Below, piece after piece: positions 9,962-25,670 of a stretch of 64,000 nt of DNA. Every line of letters begins with the position of its first letter. The stretch's first letter is position 1. This DNA is from Salvator merianae (taxonomy: Eukaryota; Chordata; Lepidosauria; Squamata; Teiidae): the NCBI GenBank assembly GCA_003586115.2, contig QVOM02000053.1, positions 5,251,316 through 5,315,315 on the forward strand. The letters are read 5' to 3'. Below the pieces are notes generated by a model. That model saw nothing but the letters and a program-made list of their open reading frames with translations. It was not told the origin of the DNA and searched no databases. A program made the position numbers and the translations under genes.

Positions 9962-12900
9962 TATTAATCATGTACACCTACTAGAAATAAAAGCCCGGGA
10001 CAGAATGACATGACCATGGAGAAGTTTTGGTTATGGCATGGGTTTAATTGACCCTTCTTTTTTTACTTACAAAAAGTGAGACTTCATCAGAGCCCATAAT
10101 ATTAGCCACCAAAATTTGGAAGAGAATTTCTGTGATTTCTATTCCCTATCTTCAAAGTTTTTCTTAGCTTTTTTGGTTGAACACGTTAATTCAGCGTTTA
10201 GTCATACTGTAGATCTGAAACACATTCAAGGTAATTGGAGCCCTTGATGTGGGACCAGGTGTACAAAGACATTCAAAGTAATTGTTTCATCATGAAATAA
10301 TAACTAATGCAGTTAAACCTCCAGAGAGTTTGCAAATGTTTATTAATTTAGGCACCTGTGTTTTCTTGCATCAATTTCCTTTCAAATATTTGTTATGCTA
10401 TGCATGGGATGCAAATTTGCAATGGATGTGATTATTTCCTGATATACCTGCACTCAAAACGATTATGATCACATTTTCATTTTAACAGTGGTATAGGTTA
10501 CAGCTTTTGAGGCTGCTTAAGCAAATAATAGTTATCACTCATACAGAGATGCCAAGTTGAGTAAAATGCGAACAATTCGGTTTCTGTGATAAATTAGGAA
10601 CATAAGAGTGTCATGTGGGAAAAATTAAGGAGAAAACACTTGAGCGAGAGGTAGCTTCTTTACTGTGCTGCAGAGGTTGTTCTGCAGCTGTCATTCTGGG
10701 AGCAAAGCAAGGGGCCATGGAGAGCACCAGCAGCAGGAAAGTGCCGCCTCCTGGCTTAAAGTCAGAGGGTTTCAGGCTTCATGTAATTTCTCAGTGCACC
10801 CAGAAATAGCCCCAGAAGTTGTCTGTTTCCAGAGTCTGGAAAAATAGCACCAGTCTCCATGCATCATGTGACACACTGCAGTGTCTGCACGGTGGTGGCA
10901 GCAGTAGGATACAGGCCAGGAATGCTTGCAAGATCACTTTAAAGGGGTCTTCTGATGGCATGCTTCCTCGTGTGTTTTGCATACCACAGAATGCTCCAGG
11001 TAAAAGATCCATGTGACCAGTTCTGTTCACTGGGAGGCTGTGCTTCCAAAGTGTACTGGCATGTGGAGCAAATGTTCTACAGGGGTGGCTAGTGCGATCC
11101 TATGGTCCATGGAGAAACTGCCAGGCAATTCAGCTTGCTCATAATATACATCTGGCACCATTACTTTTGCATAAATTAAAAATGTTAGAATGTCTTTTTA
11201 AAATATGTAAGCGTCTTTCATTAGGTAACTGCATTTCAAGTCCTAATTTACAGTTTCTTAAAGTAATGTTTTCCATCCCATGCTGTTCTAAGGATAGCTG
11301 CAGTTTGATAGACTCTTGATCAAGATTAAAATGCCAGTTGGAAAATTTGTAAATTACCTACAACAGTTGAAAAACAAATATCAAAGGCAATTTGTAAGCA
11401 ACAGGAAGCTGTTTCTTTATCACTTGGTCCCAGGAGTATTAACTGGGGAGTCATATGATAGATTGTAACAGGTAATATCAAACAACAACAAACTCTTTCA
11501 GCTGTTCACTTTGAGCTGGGCATCGTCCTTATTCAGATAAGAGGGCCAGAATGACACTTTTATGTCCAGACGAGTGGAGTGAATAGCAAAACAACAGAAC
11601 GTTTGAACAGCATGAGCTGAGTAAAATGGTAGCATTAACTACATCATTCCAGCAGTTTCCACGGCAGCCTTAACATATGAACAGAATGTGCACAAGTAAA
11701 TGAAATAGCACAGTGATTACACTTATTACAGCACTTCTAAATGTGTTAGAAACCATTCTTTGCTTCAGCAGGGTTGTAATTATGCTTCAAAAATGGCCAT
11801 ACACTAAGCTGTTTTATTCTTATTGCATTTCTCCTGATAATTCCTTTTAACATACATGGCCAAATCTCATAATCTGTTTACCATATTCTCCCATTTCTGT
11901 TTGGCAGCAGGTCAAGGACTATGAGGCAACCTTGACTCTTATGTTTTCAGATGTGCCACAGTCCTTTTGAGTTGCTTAGGTCCCTTTTTGGAAATAAGGA
12001 ACACATCCTGTGAGTTTAACCTCTGCAGTAATCCGATGTTTTGTTGGTGTGTCCACTTCTGCTAAATTCAGTTTTATAGTCCACCATTCACTGTAAATAA
12101 CCTTAGACTGGGGACTAAGTTAAAATGGGGACTAAATTGGCAACAGCACATCTAAACAGATACAAAACTCACCAGTGAATAAATGCATTTTCAGTCATAC
12201 CCCACAAGAAAAAAGAGATTCCAAAACTAGTTCTAATGAAGGGCTTTCATTAGAAAGTGGCATATAGTGGCACCCAATTATAATGAATCGGTTCCCCTAA
12301 AGTCCTCCCTCCCTTTTGCATTGGCTATTTGGGCCAGTCGTGTCCAGTGCTCCCCAATGGAGCAGGATACAGGACTTTTGTACATCTACTAACAGTGGTG
12401 ACCTGCACAGAACTGACTGGATGGTGGATGAGGGAGATGATGCTGGCTGCAGCCACGTTTTTGGCCTCTCTGAATTGTGAATGAATTAAAACACAGTACA
12501 GAGAAATTGAAGTCCATTCAAGATTTGACCATTCCCCCACTGCCCTTCTGGTCCCCCTATGCTGATGACTACAGTATAGTTTTTAGTGGATTTGAACTGG
12601 CCATAGTTCCCATAACATCACATGGAATCTCAAGCAATGACTGCTTTATCTGACAAATGGATTCTATCCATTCAGAATCTTACTATTTGGAAGTGTTATC
12701 ATTCTGGATTGCCTGATGTTGGGTGCGAATGTTCCCAGGGAGAGGAAGAAGATATAACTAAGGGGATTTTCCTCTCCCCTTCCTTGAATTGTCCAGTCAT
12801 TGAGCTACCCATGGGAATCTGGCTATAAAGACTCAAAATGTGTATATCCTCATGTAAATATGAGAAATGGTTCCTGTCAAAGGACAGCATTGTTTGTCTT

Positions 12901-13016
12901 TGCTTTCTTCTGCCTTTCCTTTCATAGGAACACTGGAACATGGACTTCTGGTATTGTTTATAGATTTGTATTTTAACAGGATTTCTTTTTAAAAAATCAT
13001 GTCAGATGGTGGCATT
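9962..13016. other. non-coding, nothing recognised
   Basis: This has a slightly more GC-rich core at about 10650-11100, where short frames are open on both strands. An AG|GT-like donor lies near 11000 (GCTCCAG|GTAAAA). I could not pair it with a convincing acceptor or read a protein family, so I leave it unassigned. Confidence 0.4.
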
Positions 13017-13049
13017 AAAACAAAACAAAACAAAACAAAACAAAAACAA
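13017..13049. repeat. (AAAAC)n microsatellite
   Basis: About six AAAAC units. Confidence 0.9.
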
Positions 13050-15766
13050 TTTCTCAGTTGGAGACTATAGCTTGCCTGCAGACGACAATGATAAATGAAG
13101 ACAATTGTCTTAGTCAATATTTAATTAAAATATCACAATTATGAGGTTCAAAGTGCAGATGGTTGCATCACAATTGCAAAGTCACACTGCTGTCAAGCTT
13201 TTACGGACATAAGAGGAGAGAATTGCTCATCGCAGTCCCATGTGCCTCTAGGGATGACGTCTATACATAATTGCTATAGATTTCCATGGTACAAGAGCTC
13301 AATGCATAATACATTAAAAAGTTTGTCATCAGCAGAATTTGTGCACATGCATGTATACAAGTAAAGTGTTGTGTTGGTGAATAACAAATAGATTTATTCA
13401 AAACTGAAACAGATGCAAGTTGGGAAAATCTATGCAGAACTGTATCCTTGTATGCACTTAAGGGATACTATGTTCGTTTGATGGCTCTAGCTTCTGAGTA
13501 AACATATATTGAATTGCAGTGACAGCAGTGATTATTAAGGCAATCCATTATGCATGTAGGGAAGGGGGAAACAACAACAACAACATTGCAGTACAAAATA
13601 TATAACGTCTTCCAAATATTTAATCTTGAACTCCCACTGTACCTTACTATTTTCCTTGACGATCAAGACAGTCCGATGACTTTTAAAAAAAATGTTAAAC
13701 AGTATCTGGGTTATATAAACAACTAACCCCTAGAGGGCACTCTTCTGAATTTTCTTGCCATAATGCAGTGATCGTTGGTGATGTGCAAGGAAAGCCAGAG
13801 CTTTTTGCATCATCCTTGCAGTGGCATGGCAGTGGCTGTTGTCACCCTGTGCACAGTCAGCACAAATACCACTGCCATGCCATTAGGAAGCACATACTTG
13901 GAAGTCTTTGAATGTCAGCAATTAAGTCACTAATGAACCTACTTTCTCTCTCCATGCCACTTTGATTTTTACTAGCTTCAAGGTCTCTGGCCTAATAAGA
14001 GTAAGGTCTCATTCACACCACCACTTCATAGAGTGCTCTGAGTGTCCAAAGAGCAGAGCAGACAAACTTTCTCACACCCATTCAGCCTCTGAGACTCCTA
14101 GAAGAGGAATAAGGCTATCCTAAAGGTAAGTTCAGTCAAATTACTCTCAGACCACCCTTGTAATTGAAGTTGTTTCTTGCTCTGCGTATGGATGCACGTA
14201 GTGCCAAGTGATTGGGAACACAGATTCAATCACTGGGTGAGTTCTAATACCCAGCAGCAATTTTGACCGTGCTTTTGGTGGTGTTTCACTGCATCAGCAT
14301 TCTCTATAGGCTCCAGAGTGCTATCTCATTGCCTCTTAGGCTGGTTTGTCATAATTTCCAATGCCTCTGGACCATACCTCAAATCCTGGTCTGGTATAGA
14401 TGCAACCTAAGATCCATTCCACTGTTGAAACCTTAATCTTGTAACATAACCTTCCCTAAGCCTTTTTGAACTAGCAATCTTGTTTCTGAGATCTACATTG
14501 ATGCTAATGTTGGTCCACTTCATTCTCAGTCCTTTGAAGCCTACTCTGTAGGACAAGGCAGATCCGCCTATCTCTAGAATTCAAGCAATAGAAAACCAAC
14601 AAACAAGATACTCAATTAATTCTTCTTTTGGTTCTTGGGAAAATGCTAATACCTCTTTGGGAAATATATCTTGCCCTTGCATTTGAGATTTGTATTGTGC
14701 TGCTTGTCCTTAGAGCACAGGGATTGTAGTGATTTTAGTCTGTAGAAAATTGCATAAAAATCTTCCTGTATTATACAGGTGTTGCATATATCCTCTGTAT
14801 GCAAATATATCTGAACACTTTTCTGGAATATTTTATTCATCAATTAAAATGATGTATTTATTTATTTATTTATTAGTTTTCTCACTTTTCTGAAACACAC
14901 AAAAACTTTCTGGGTGAAAACAGATACACACACAAACACACACACAAACAAAACATTTAATATTTAGAAATGTCTATTTTCTCGGAAAGAGGATGTTCAT
15001 ACATGTATGTTAAAATATGCATTTATAAAAATTTTCTTAACAGTGGATTGTTGTGGAAATGGGAGGAAACAAGTAAATGAGTAAACATATGTGAAGATAT
15101 TTGCATCTCTCTTTCCTAATATTAGCTACCCAGTTGCACCATGGAAACCAGGGTAAAGATAAATTCAGTATTTCATTTAAAGATACTTCTGGTCTCAGTG
15201 GATCAAGTTTATTCTCTCAAGCAAGATAACTTCTAGTTGTGACACCTCTGAGTAATGCCTCACTTATTTATGTATTTCAGTTTGAAGTTGTTTTGCATGA
15301 TTTCTCCTAGACAGTTTGAACATTAATTTCTTAGTATTTATTGAGAGACTCCATTAAGGGGGATTAAAGTTCAGAGTTCTCTGCATGGCGTTTGCCAAAA
15401 TCAGTACAAACTGCACATTAAATTATTGTGTACTCAGAAGCTCATAATCATAGGAGATCAAATACATAGCTTGGCTGATTCAGAAAGTATTTTTAATAGG
15501 GTGTTGTTAAATTACAGAGCTAAACATTTATTAGATATATTTATTCATGTAAGCTAATTTGATATGTTCCAAAATAAGCCAATACATGGTGTAACCTCTT
15601 GCAATCTAATTTCCACGGATGAGCTCTTGCATATTTAATATCCTTTGAGGATGTATTTTAACCTACTCTAATTAGTACTTTCCTCTTTGCTCATATATGA
15701 GAAGACATGGGCATTTAGAGTAAAATAATTCAATAATGATTTTACTGTACATACAAAGTAAAGCTA
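13050..15766. other. non-coding with a perfect 14-nt inverted repeat and minor repeats
   Basis: An inverted repeat with perfect arms TGGCATGGCAGTGG (13822-13835) and its complement (13869-13882) suggests the middle of an old palindromic element. An (ATTT)n run at 14850-14874 and a CA-rich stretch at 14922-14954 are the only other repeats noted. No coding evidence was seen. Confidence 0.55.
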
Positions 15767-15767
15767 C

Positions 15768-15811
<44 letters not shown>
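15767..15811. repeat. (CTAT)n microsatellite
   Basis: About eleven uninterrupted tetranucleotide units. Confidence 0.95.
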
Positions 15812-16203
15812 CAGAAGGATATAAACAATATTTGCTGATGGAATCTTGGTTTTCATTTTCTTTTATTTAATATAGATAAGTATCCCAGTCTTCAACCTAG
15901 AATGAATTCTATATCTAAAAACACAATAAACTAAAGTCATAAAACAGTACAGTATATAAAAATGGATTAAAAATAAAATTGAAGCATAAAACTGCTATAG
16001 CTTATTTTACTTTGGAATGTTCCAATTTATAATTTTACACATTACCGCCAATGAACAGAAGGGATGTCTGAATATATGCATAAAAATGCCTATGTAAAAC
16101 TATCACCAATTTGAGCCTATTGGAACAGTGTTGTTATGTTGTCACTCTGTAGCAGTAACAGAAAACTATTTCCAACTGATCACAATATCCTAAACAATAT
16201 TAA

Positions 16204-16205
16204 AG

Positions 16206-16280
<75 letters not shown>

Positions 16281-16281
16281 C
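16204..16281. repeat. (TTTC)n microsatellite
   Basis: About 18 uninterrupted units. It creates a spurious poly-(Phe/Leu/Ser) open frame. Confidence 0.95.
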
Positions 16282-16303
16282 TTCTAAGTTTTCCCATACT
16301 CTA

Positions 16304-16522
16304 CTATGGGCCTTTTTGTGCTTACATTGTACAGTCGTATACCACATCCTAATAATCATGGCAATGGCTGGATGTTGATGTGACTGCTGTTAGGCTGACT
16401 GGGCCTACCATCCATACTTCAAGTTGTGGAGGTGCAGTTCGGAAGTGCGAATGGTCACCTCCTTACCTGACCCCTTCCAGCCTGGTATGGTATAGCTATG
16501 CTATTCCCATGCCATACCAGGC
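16304..16522. mobile_element. GGGCC-ended TIR element, fragment
   Basis: It starts TATGGGCCTTTTTGTGCTTA. It shares the block CATGGCAATGGCTGGATGTT...GTGACTGCTGT with the element at 61472 (CATGGCAATGGCCAGATGTT...GTGGCTGCTGT). The end of this segment is a hairpin with arms CCTGGTATGG and CCATACCAGG (16481-16522). The right terminus is missing or unrecognised. Confidence 0.55.
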
Positions 16523-18937
16523 GGTAAAATGCAGAGTCTGAATGTAAAATCCTCCCTCCCTCTCTCCATCCTCTATTACCACTGAAAAATAATCACATGA
16601 ATTCTGTGAGTTTGTCAATGAAATATTTCCCAAGGGGAATTTTGTTCTTCTCTCTCATTTGTCTGGCCATGTGTTCAGGCTTTTGACCCAATTTAGCATA
16701 GATAAATGACCCATGATGTGAAATTCCCCAACAGTTTAATAATGCATTTAACTCAAAGTGACATTCGCTTGGAGCAGCCTTAGAGCAGTTTCCAGGCTAT
16801 ATATGTCTCTTTGAAATGATGTATGACATGTAGGAAAGCTTCCTTGATAAAACTCCTGTTCTCCTGGGAGAGGAACAAGAAAATCCTTTTCAGAATGCTG
16901 GCAGCAAAAAATCATACTTTGCAAATCTTTATTTAATTTAGTATAGATTCTTCTCTCCCACTATTTACAGCAAAGACCATGGTTTAGCCATCATGTAACT
17001 CAGGAAGCTTTACGTAATTATTTTTGTACTCCTTTGACTCATAATGCATTTTTAAAGAGTATATTGACTTTGTTCTTTCTCGGAGGACCAAAAAGCAAAA
17101 CTTTGGTTTCATTTCTTAAAATGTTTTCATAATCCAAGAAATAAATTAATAGCAGCAACAATATTGCCTTGAATAAATTCTCTAGTAGAACAGGAAAAAA
17201 CAACAGATTTTTCTGGGAATGTGGGCTGGTTGCTGTTGCATTGGTTTTGCCATGTTTAAAGTCTGTACATTTCCAATAGGCTGAAAGAGACATGTCATAG
17301 TAGGTATCCACCTAACGTAGGACATGGTGCCTACTACACTACTTTTGAGTCTGAGAAATGCTGAGGCCATGCAGAGTATGGCAAAGTGAACATCATACTC
17401 CCTTCTCTCCCTCAGACTCCCCTTCCTAACATCATAGTCCTCAGATTTTGGTTTCTTGGAATAAGTCATGCGAAATTCCTTGACTAAACATACCATGAAG
17501 AGTGAACCCATGAACATACAGAGGCAGGGTGCCCCTTCCAATGAACCAAGTATTGGAGCTTGTTCCTATTCCAATGAGGGTTCAGGACCTGAGAAATCTC
17601 AAAATGCTCTTGGTTCATGCTTGTCAATCATAATGGAAGTATTGATGGTGGCTTTCGTTTCAAGCATTTATGAAATGGGAGTGAATTTTCATGTGTGGTT
17701 GCAATTAAAGCTGAAAGGTTACAGGGCTGATTTGTTCCAACATCTTAAAAGGGTCTAAATATTTGAAAACTAGGGCCTGTTTTCAAATATTTGGGAGAAT
17801 ATTTGGGAGAAGAAGCAAATGTTGAATGACCAGTAACGCTGCCAAGGGAATCCATGTCCTAATGCAGCAGCAGAGAAATACAGAGAGTGGAGTTTGACTT
17901 TCTTGCCCCTGTGAAGTCAAGATTTGAATGTTGGGATTGTATCCAGTTGCTGACTGCACAGGGAAGGGAATTTGCTGAGGGATGCAGACAGAAAGATATG
18001 GTTACCCCATGCCAAGCATGGGGAAAATCTCGTGTGAGAATGAACAAGTCTGAACTGAGTCTGTATTATAATGCAAATGTGGTCTTAAATATGATCTTAC
18101 TTTGCAGGGTTCTAATATGTCCCGCTTGTTCAGATTTTATCTTTATGCTGCAGGATATACTGATTTTCCTTTTAAAATGCAACTACACTGTGTCAGAGGG
18201 CCTCTGCTAATGCTAGTACTCAATTATATAATGTAAAAGCACTTGAGCACATAAGTAGCCCCAGTAACTGAAGTTAGCCTTATTGCCCAAGAAAGTAATT
18301 TAGTGCTGTGCATAGCAGGTTGGGGAGAAAAAAAATAAAGAAAACACCTATCCACTACTGATTGACAAGTTGCATTAATCTATCCATGTATTTTTCAGGT
18401 AACCAATTTATAACAGACTACAACAAAGACAAATGTTCTTTCATTATGTTCAGCATTTTTCTACATAGCACTTATGTTCAGCACACAACTTTTTTCTAAA
18501 AAAAAGAAAAAGAAAAAATGCTGAGACAGCGGCATTTGATTGACAGCTTGCATGGATCAATCATTGCATTTTGTGGGAAAGCAGTTTCCAACAGACCACA
18601 TGTACTTCTAGCACATTTAGCATGAATTCTCTTGCTGTGTAACCGGCAGATAAGCATGCTGAATGCGCTATTACTACTTCCTGCATGATCTCCCTAAGTA
18701 AGTATTACAAAGGGATCATCTTACAAGGTGCAGGATAAGCCACAAGTGTTGCTAGGGTCTAAGCTGTGGTTTGTGGTATCCTTTATGGCTGAGTGAAAAG
18801 GAGTCTGCCAACATTTGCTACTTGAAAAGGGCTATAATACTGTTTCCTAAAAGGAGAATATTTATTTTAACCATTTCCTCCATATATTAAGCTACCCATA
18901 GTGTATTTGGCTGCAGTGCCTTTTTATTTTCAAACTT
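16523..18937. other. non-coding, nothing recognised
   Basis: Open frames of about 90-119 codons at 17039-17760 lie on both strands and lack splice or motif support. A short direct repeat (AATATTTGGGAGA) occurs at about 17785-17810. Confidence 0.45.
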
Positions 18938-18998
18938 TAACGACTATATTTTATTTATAAACCACCTTGAGATCATAAAATATTAGGAGGTATAAAAA
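18938..18998 (+). mobile_element. L2/CR1-like LINE 3' tail fragment
   Basis: TTTATTTATAAACCACCTTG then AGATC...TATTAGGAGGTATAAAAA is the sense form of the tail seen antisense at 2716, 50360 and 57277. Only about 60 bp can be recognised. Confidence 0.5.
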
Positions 18999-19310
18999 AT
19001 ATTTTTTCTAGATCATCCTTAAATGCAGTTTCAGTGCAGAAAAGTCTGTATAAAATGCACATTTAGTATAAAATTCATACATAGATAAGATCATGTATTT
19101 TATGTCAATTACAAATGTGTTTTGTTTTGTTTTTAATGAGAGAAGGGCAGAGATTTATCAAAGACTTTATATAAAATAGAATCACCTGCTCTTGACTACC
19201 AACAAATAGACTTTAGAGACATTCTGCCTGTTCCTCCAACCCAGAGGCAGTAACTAAGCATCAGTTCTAGAAGCTATTGATGCACTTGTCCTATTAATGA
19301 GCAATAGAAG

Positions 19311-19462
19311 TAAGGCTGTTTTCAGACAAAGTAAAAGCGGTGACTTGGAGGCGCATCATAAAGAAGGGGGAGGGGCAGACTGGTGTATGAACAATCCCAT
19401 TTCTATGCCATCTCTGAGCCTCCTCAGAGATGCCTTTTTTGTTGTCTCTGATCACAGCCTTA
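19311..19462. mobile_element. short TIR element (MITE) of about 150 bp
   Basis: Its ends TAAGGCTGTTTTCAGACA and TGATCACAGCCTTA are imperfect inverted repeats (TAAGGCTGT..TCAGA shared). There is no coding capacity. The interior includes a small CTCTGAG/CTCAGAG hairpin. No second copy was identified in the window. Confidence 0.45.
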
Positions 19463-21129
<1,667 letters not shown>

Positions 21130-21464
21130 AGGGGACGAGCAAATTTTTTGCTTCGTATTTGAAAATTCATATGAAATTTCATTTTCGCAAATTTTCGCAT
21201 CGAAACGAAAATGAGTTTTTTTCGCACTTAGGAGTTGTCGATCGAAAACGAAAAACAAAATTTGTCGGATTTTCTCAATTTTCTCAATTTCCGCTATGTT
21301 TAAACAATGAAAATAGCATTTTCAATGGGAAAACTTTGCAAAAAATGCAAAAACAAATGCGAAAAATACATTTTTCGACAACTATATTCACTGATGAAGC
21401 AAAAATGCAAATTTTTGTTTAAAAAATGAATTGAAAACAATTTTTTTTTTCATGCACATCCCTA
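21130..21464. mobile_element. TA-flanked MITE, family A, copy 1
   Basis: The interior is very AT-rich and dominated by TTTTCG and CGAAAA words. The right end is GCACATCCC followed by TA (21463-21464). The left end GGGGACGAGCAAA is a decayed inverse of it. It shares the internal block TTCACTGATGAA...AAAATGCA.ATTTTTG with 59754-60091. Mariner-like TA insertion is inferred. The open frames inside it are by-products of composition. Confidence 0.7.
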
Positions 21465-24400
21465 GTGGAGACTGGCCTCTCTAGGAGGCCACCAAAGTTG
21501 TCTGTGCTTCTCAATGGAAAAGCAGCCTTAGTAGGGAATCCCAACCTGGCAAATGACACAAAACAATATCTCTGCCACTCTCAAGGAATCAGGGATTGTT
21601 CCTTTCTATCCTCCATCAAGGTCCCCATCCACTGGTCCAGAAACAGAGACACAGAGATATATGCTTCCCCAGCTTTCATCCCAGAAACTACCACAGAGAC
21701 TATTATCCAAACATTCCAGTTAACTCCCAATTATTTCCCATCAGTTCTTACAGAACACTACCAGCTTACATAAAACTAGCCACCATTTTCTTATCTCTAA
21801 CACAGGATGAAAGCAGAATCAGTGATGCTAACCAGCAGGCAAGGCCAAGCCAAATGCACATAGGAAAATGACAACACAGTGGCCAATGTTACACTGGGAA
21901 AGAATACTGTCCAACATTTCTATTTCTTTCCCTTCTTGCCTTAAAATATGCATGTGCTTTTGGGCTTTTGCTCTGCAAAACTAGGAAATATAAATGAACA
22001 TTTTGTGCACCTTTCTGAGTCTCTTGTATTCAAATTCAAGCTTTCATCCATGGTAATGTTTAGCATTAACCCTTTGAGGTTTAGCAATGATTGTGCTTTC
22101 CTATCTATGAATGTTAGAAAACTGGCAGTGTGAACTTTAGAAGGGGAAAAAAAAATAGAAGAAATTTATAAATGTCAAGCCAATTCCAAACCCTGCCGAG
22201 GAGAGTTTTGCTTACTACTAATAAAGAGAAACATTGTTGGCTGCCAAATCAAGGTGGCAGTTTCATGTTGAAACTTGCTTTTTGAACACGATGCAAGATA
22301 AGCAGTTTGCCACCTTGGAATGTATACAAGAATGTTGTTACCTCTTAGTAACTATTCAATTTCTGATCAAAAGATAAGGACTCTATAGCAAAACCAAATG
22401 CTGGGTGGTGTCATTCTTGTGCCTTGCATGCTTCTTGATTATACTGATCAAAGGGACCGGAACTACGCCGATCAGATGTGAAGAAATGTATCATCTTGAC
22501 AGTTGCAGATAAACTTTGTTTCTTCTGTGGCAAAGAATTTATGGGGTGCAGCCTTCTGCTGAAATAACCCGATAACGTACATTAGAGAATGCTAATATGC
22601 AGGGTGATGGAATGCCCACTGGAAGCAAAAAAGCCTACCCCACCCCACTACGGCAGCAGAAGGGATTTAAAATGCTATAAATTATGTGCAAGCAAGCAGT
22701 ATGCAATGGAATGTTTTATTTTTGCACTTAATGGGAAGCAAACAAGGCGATAAATCTCACCTCAGGCAAATAAGAGCTTCTGTATAAAACACATCTACAA
22801 AGTTCCCCTCAAAGCACAGCTTTAATGTTTTGATTTCTTTTAAAATGGTGACAATTAAAAATCTAAAATTGCTAAAAACATGGTAGTAGGATGGTGTAGG
22901 TCAGAAGTTTCCTTCAGTCTCTTCTGCAAATGATCTGTGTGGTAAACACAATAGGAAGTCATTCACTGATACACAAGCATCAGAAATTTTGTCTCTAACA
23001 CAATTTATTAAGATTTAACATCAATGTTTGGTATCAGTTTGCTTCTCATTTGTTACTTCGATGTTGTTTGGCTGGCTTGGCATGTCTGCTCTTAACAGAT
23101 TTTAGCTATAATGATTAATTATGAGAATGAATAAAACAATCTGGCACAGAAAAGAAGAAAAAATACAAATGGAAGAGCAGCTTGCTTTGGAGAAGAGGGA
23201 GAAATCTGTCCCAATTCTGCATAGAGGCTGCAGAAATTTAAATACATTCTGAAGAGTATGAGCAGCTTGAGAACCGTAATAGGATGAGAATTATCATATT
23301 AAAGCATGCCCAAACACTGCTGTTTAAGTTTCATAAAAGAAAACTAATAAAGTTTATCAAGAAAATAATGCATATATGGGCAAGCAAATGTTTTGGGCTG
23401 CTTGGGCTACAAGTTGAAGAGATGAGAAAGGAAAAAAAATAAATTCTGGGACTATCAGTGTAGTAATGAATTGTGAAGGTGTGTATATAAATATTTTGAA
23501 TAATTAGAAACAGCCCCTCAGAATCACAAAGCAGCCTGGTGTTTAGGTTTGCTAGCACACATCTAGAAGGGAGGTGGAATGATTAGCTGAGCAGACCTTA
23601 TAGTCATTGCAGGGACTAATTATTTATGAGTTGTGGCTAATGATGTCACTGTGCTTTTTGGCAGGTCTATGAAATTTCCTTCCCTCCAATTCAGGAACAC
23701 ACAGGAGTTTCAAAGAATGCCAAGAATAACCAGTCATTCCAACTCCCTTCTAACAAACTGGCAAATGCATAGTAATGTCCCTAAATGCCAGACTCTTTAA
23801 TAATATCAAAAAAAATCCTTGCTTTTAAACATCCAAAATGCCCAGGTGCACATCTCCAATCAGGAGCAAGAACAGCACAGACAAGGCGAATGAGAAAGAA
23901 GGAAACTTATTGCTCTCTGCTCCTATTTTTTTCTAGTGGTCAGTAGATCAGAAGAAAATGACCCAATTCTTCTCTAAGAGTTTCTCCCAACAAAGTCCAA
24001 AAACAGATGGTTGAGTTTCAACTAATAATCCACTGGTTAATCTGGTTAATCCACTGGTTAATCTGAAACATGACCCAGATGTTTCAAAGAATGAACATTG
24101 GATCAAATACAATGTGAAACTATGCACCACTGATTAGTCTATAGAAGAATGTTGTGCCAATTTATATATTCCCTGAAGGGTTGCAAAAGCCCCCAAATAA
24201 AGATATCTGAACTTAGTCTGTTGTGTCTGTGTCCCACCTCAGCAAAGGGTGTGAAGGCTGTCCAAGACGCCCTTGAATGGTTTCATGCTCCCTGGAAGTG
24301 TGTCTCAATTGCTGGGTCATTGTGTACCTCTACATCCAAAAATGGAGATGCTTCTGACAAGAAACTCACCCCAGGTCCTCCAGTACTTGATGTGGAGATG

Positions 24401-25256
24401 TGGCCTATATTTTTATTAAGTTGCCTTTGGGTCCTTGACTATAATAAACTTGGCACAGATGTTTCTATTAGCGTGCATTTGATCTTTGCAAGAAAAAAAT
24501 AAAAATAAGTTCCGGTTGGGTTCGCGTTGCACTTAATTGGAAAGATGGGGTTCTTTTTAGAACATATTAGAGGATATGTACTGTAGACGATGCACAACAC
24601 GGCATGTGATTTTTTTACCCATTTAAAACAATCATGTTAATGCAGTCCATTCAATTCTGAGTGCCAGTTGCCTGCATTTGCTTTACATTTTAGAGTAGCT
24701 CCCTGCTTGGTAATTCAAACCTGTCAAGCCACCAGCTTGAAGCCCTGAGCAATATTTGCAAAATCATGAATTCAAGAGTACCTGTTGGTTTATTGATAAG
24801 AAAGCTGGCTGTATAATTGCAGTCACAAGGATTTTCTACCCTAAGAGGCACAAGTGCAGCTAGGTTCTGCTAACAAGCAACTTCTAAACATGTCTGCCAA
24901 CCCCCTTCTTTCCTGAACTCTGACCCTGAAGTGCTGTCCCTATCTAAGCAAGCTAACTGCCTTGGTTTATCACCTCAAGCCATAGAATTCAGGGTCAATG
25001 AGGTCTGCAAGGAGGCATGGGTGACATGGCAACACTATCACCTTGAAAAAACCCAAAGGGGAAGGGGGAGTATGTCTGCATTGAATACTCTACATATGGA
25101 TAAATAGAAAGGCTCACTATCTGTCAGTGACAGAGAAGGCACAGTACAATCCAGGAGACAAATAACGGTTGACCAAGGGTTCGGTAAAGGATGGGGTGGC
25201 CACAAATCACTACTTCAGATGCATCTATCTTCTGTCTCAATTGCCAAAAAAACAGT
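21465..25256. other. non-coding, nothing recognised
   Basis: Unique-looking DNA. A 117-codon frame at 24149-24502 is open but ends in a poly(A)-like run and shows no recognisable domain. A 21-bp period direct repeat (TAATCCACTGGTTAATCTGG) lies at about 24027-24062. Confidence 0.45.
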
Positions 25257-25281
25257 CCTTCTCCTTCTCCTTCTCCTTCTC
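25257..25281. repeat. (CTTCTC)n microsatellite
   Basis: Four hexanucleotide units. Confidence 0.9.
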
Positions 25282-25670
25282 AAATAAAGATTGACGACCA
25301 AATGTCATTGTAAGAGTTACTTTGGGAAGCTGCTGTTCTTGGTAACATTTTTGGTCTTACTTAAAGGCTTTCTCAACATGGAACATTATCTCATATTAGG
25401 AATGGATCCATGGGTCCCTTTTCTTCATGGTAGTGTGAGATAGAGAAAGCCCTGCTCCTTCTTAGCACATTTCATTCTCACAGGTCAGAGTATAGAGCAA
25501 CATAGGGCACCAAAAATGATGTCCTATCCTGCTCTACTTGTTGACTTCAATGATGAGTTCTACCAGCATTCTGAGGACCCTGGCCTGGAACAGTCTGGTG
25601 CCATTAGTGACAATTGAAAGCTACAGTTGCCCCCTAGTGCATGGTCTGAAGGAACAGAGTCTTTTTTTTG

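Noticed and set aside
15767..16281. Spaced tandem repeats considered as a CRISPR-like array
   Set aside because: These are pure tetranucleotide microsatellites without spacers, and the DNA is vertebrate.
16136..16378. Open frame with a long Phe/Leu/Ser run
   Set aside because: Produced by the (TTTC)n microsatellite.
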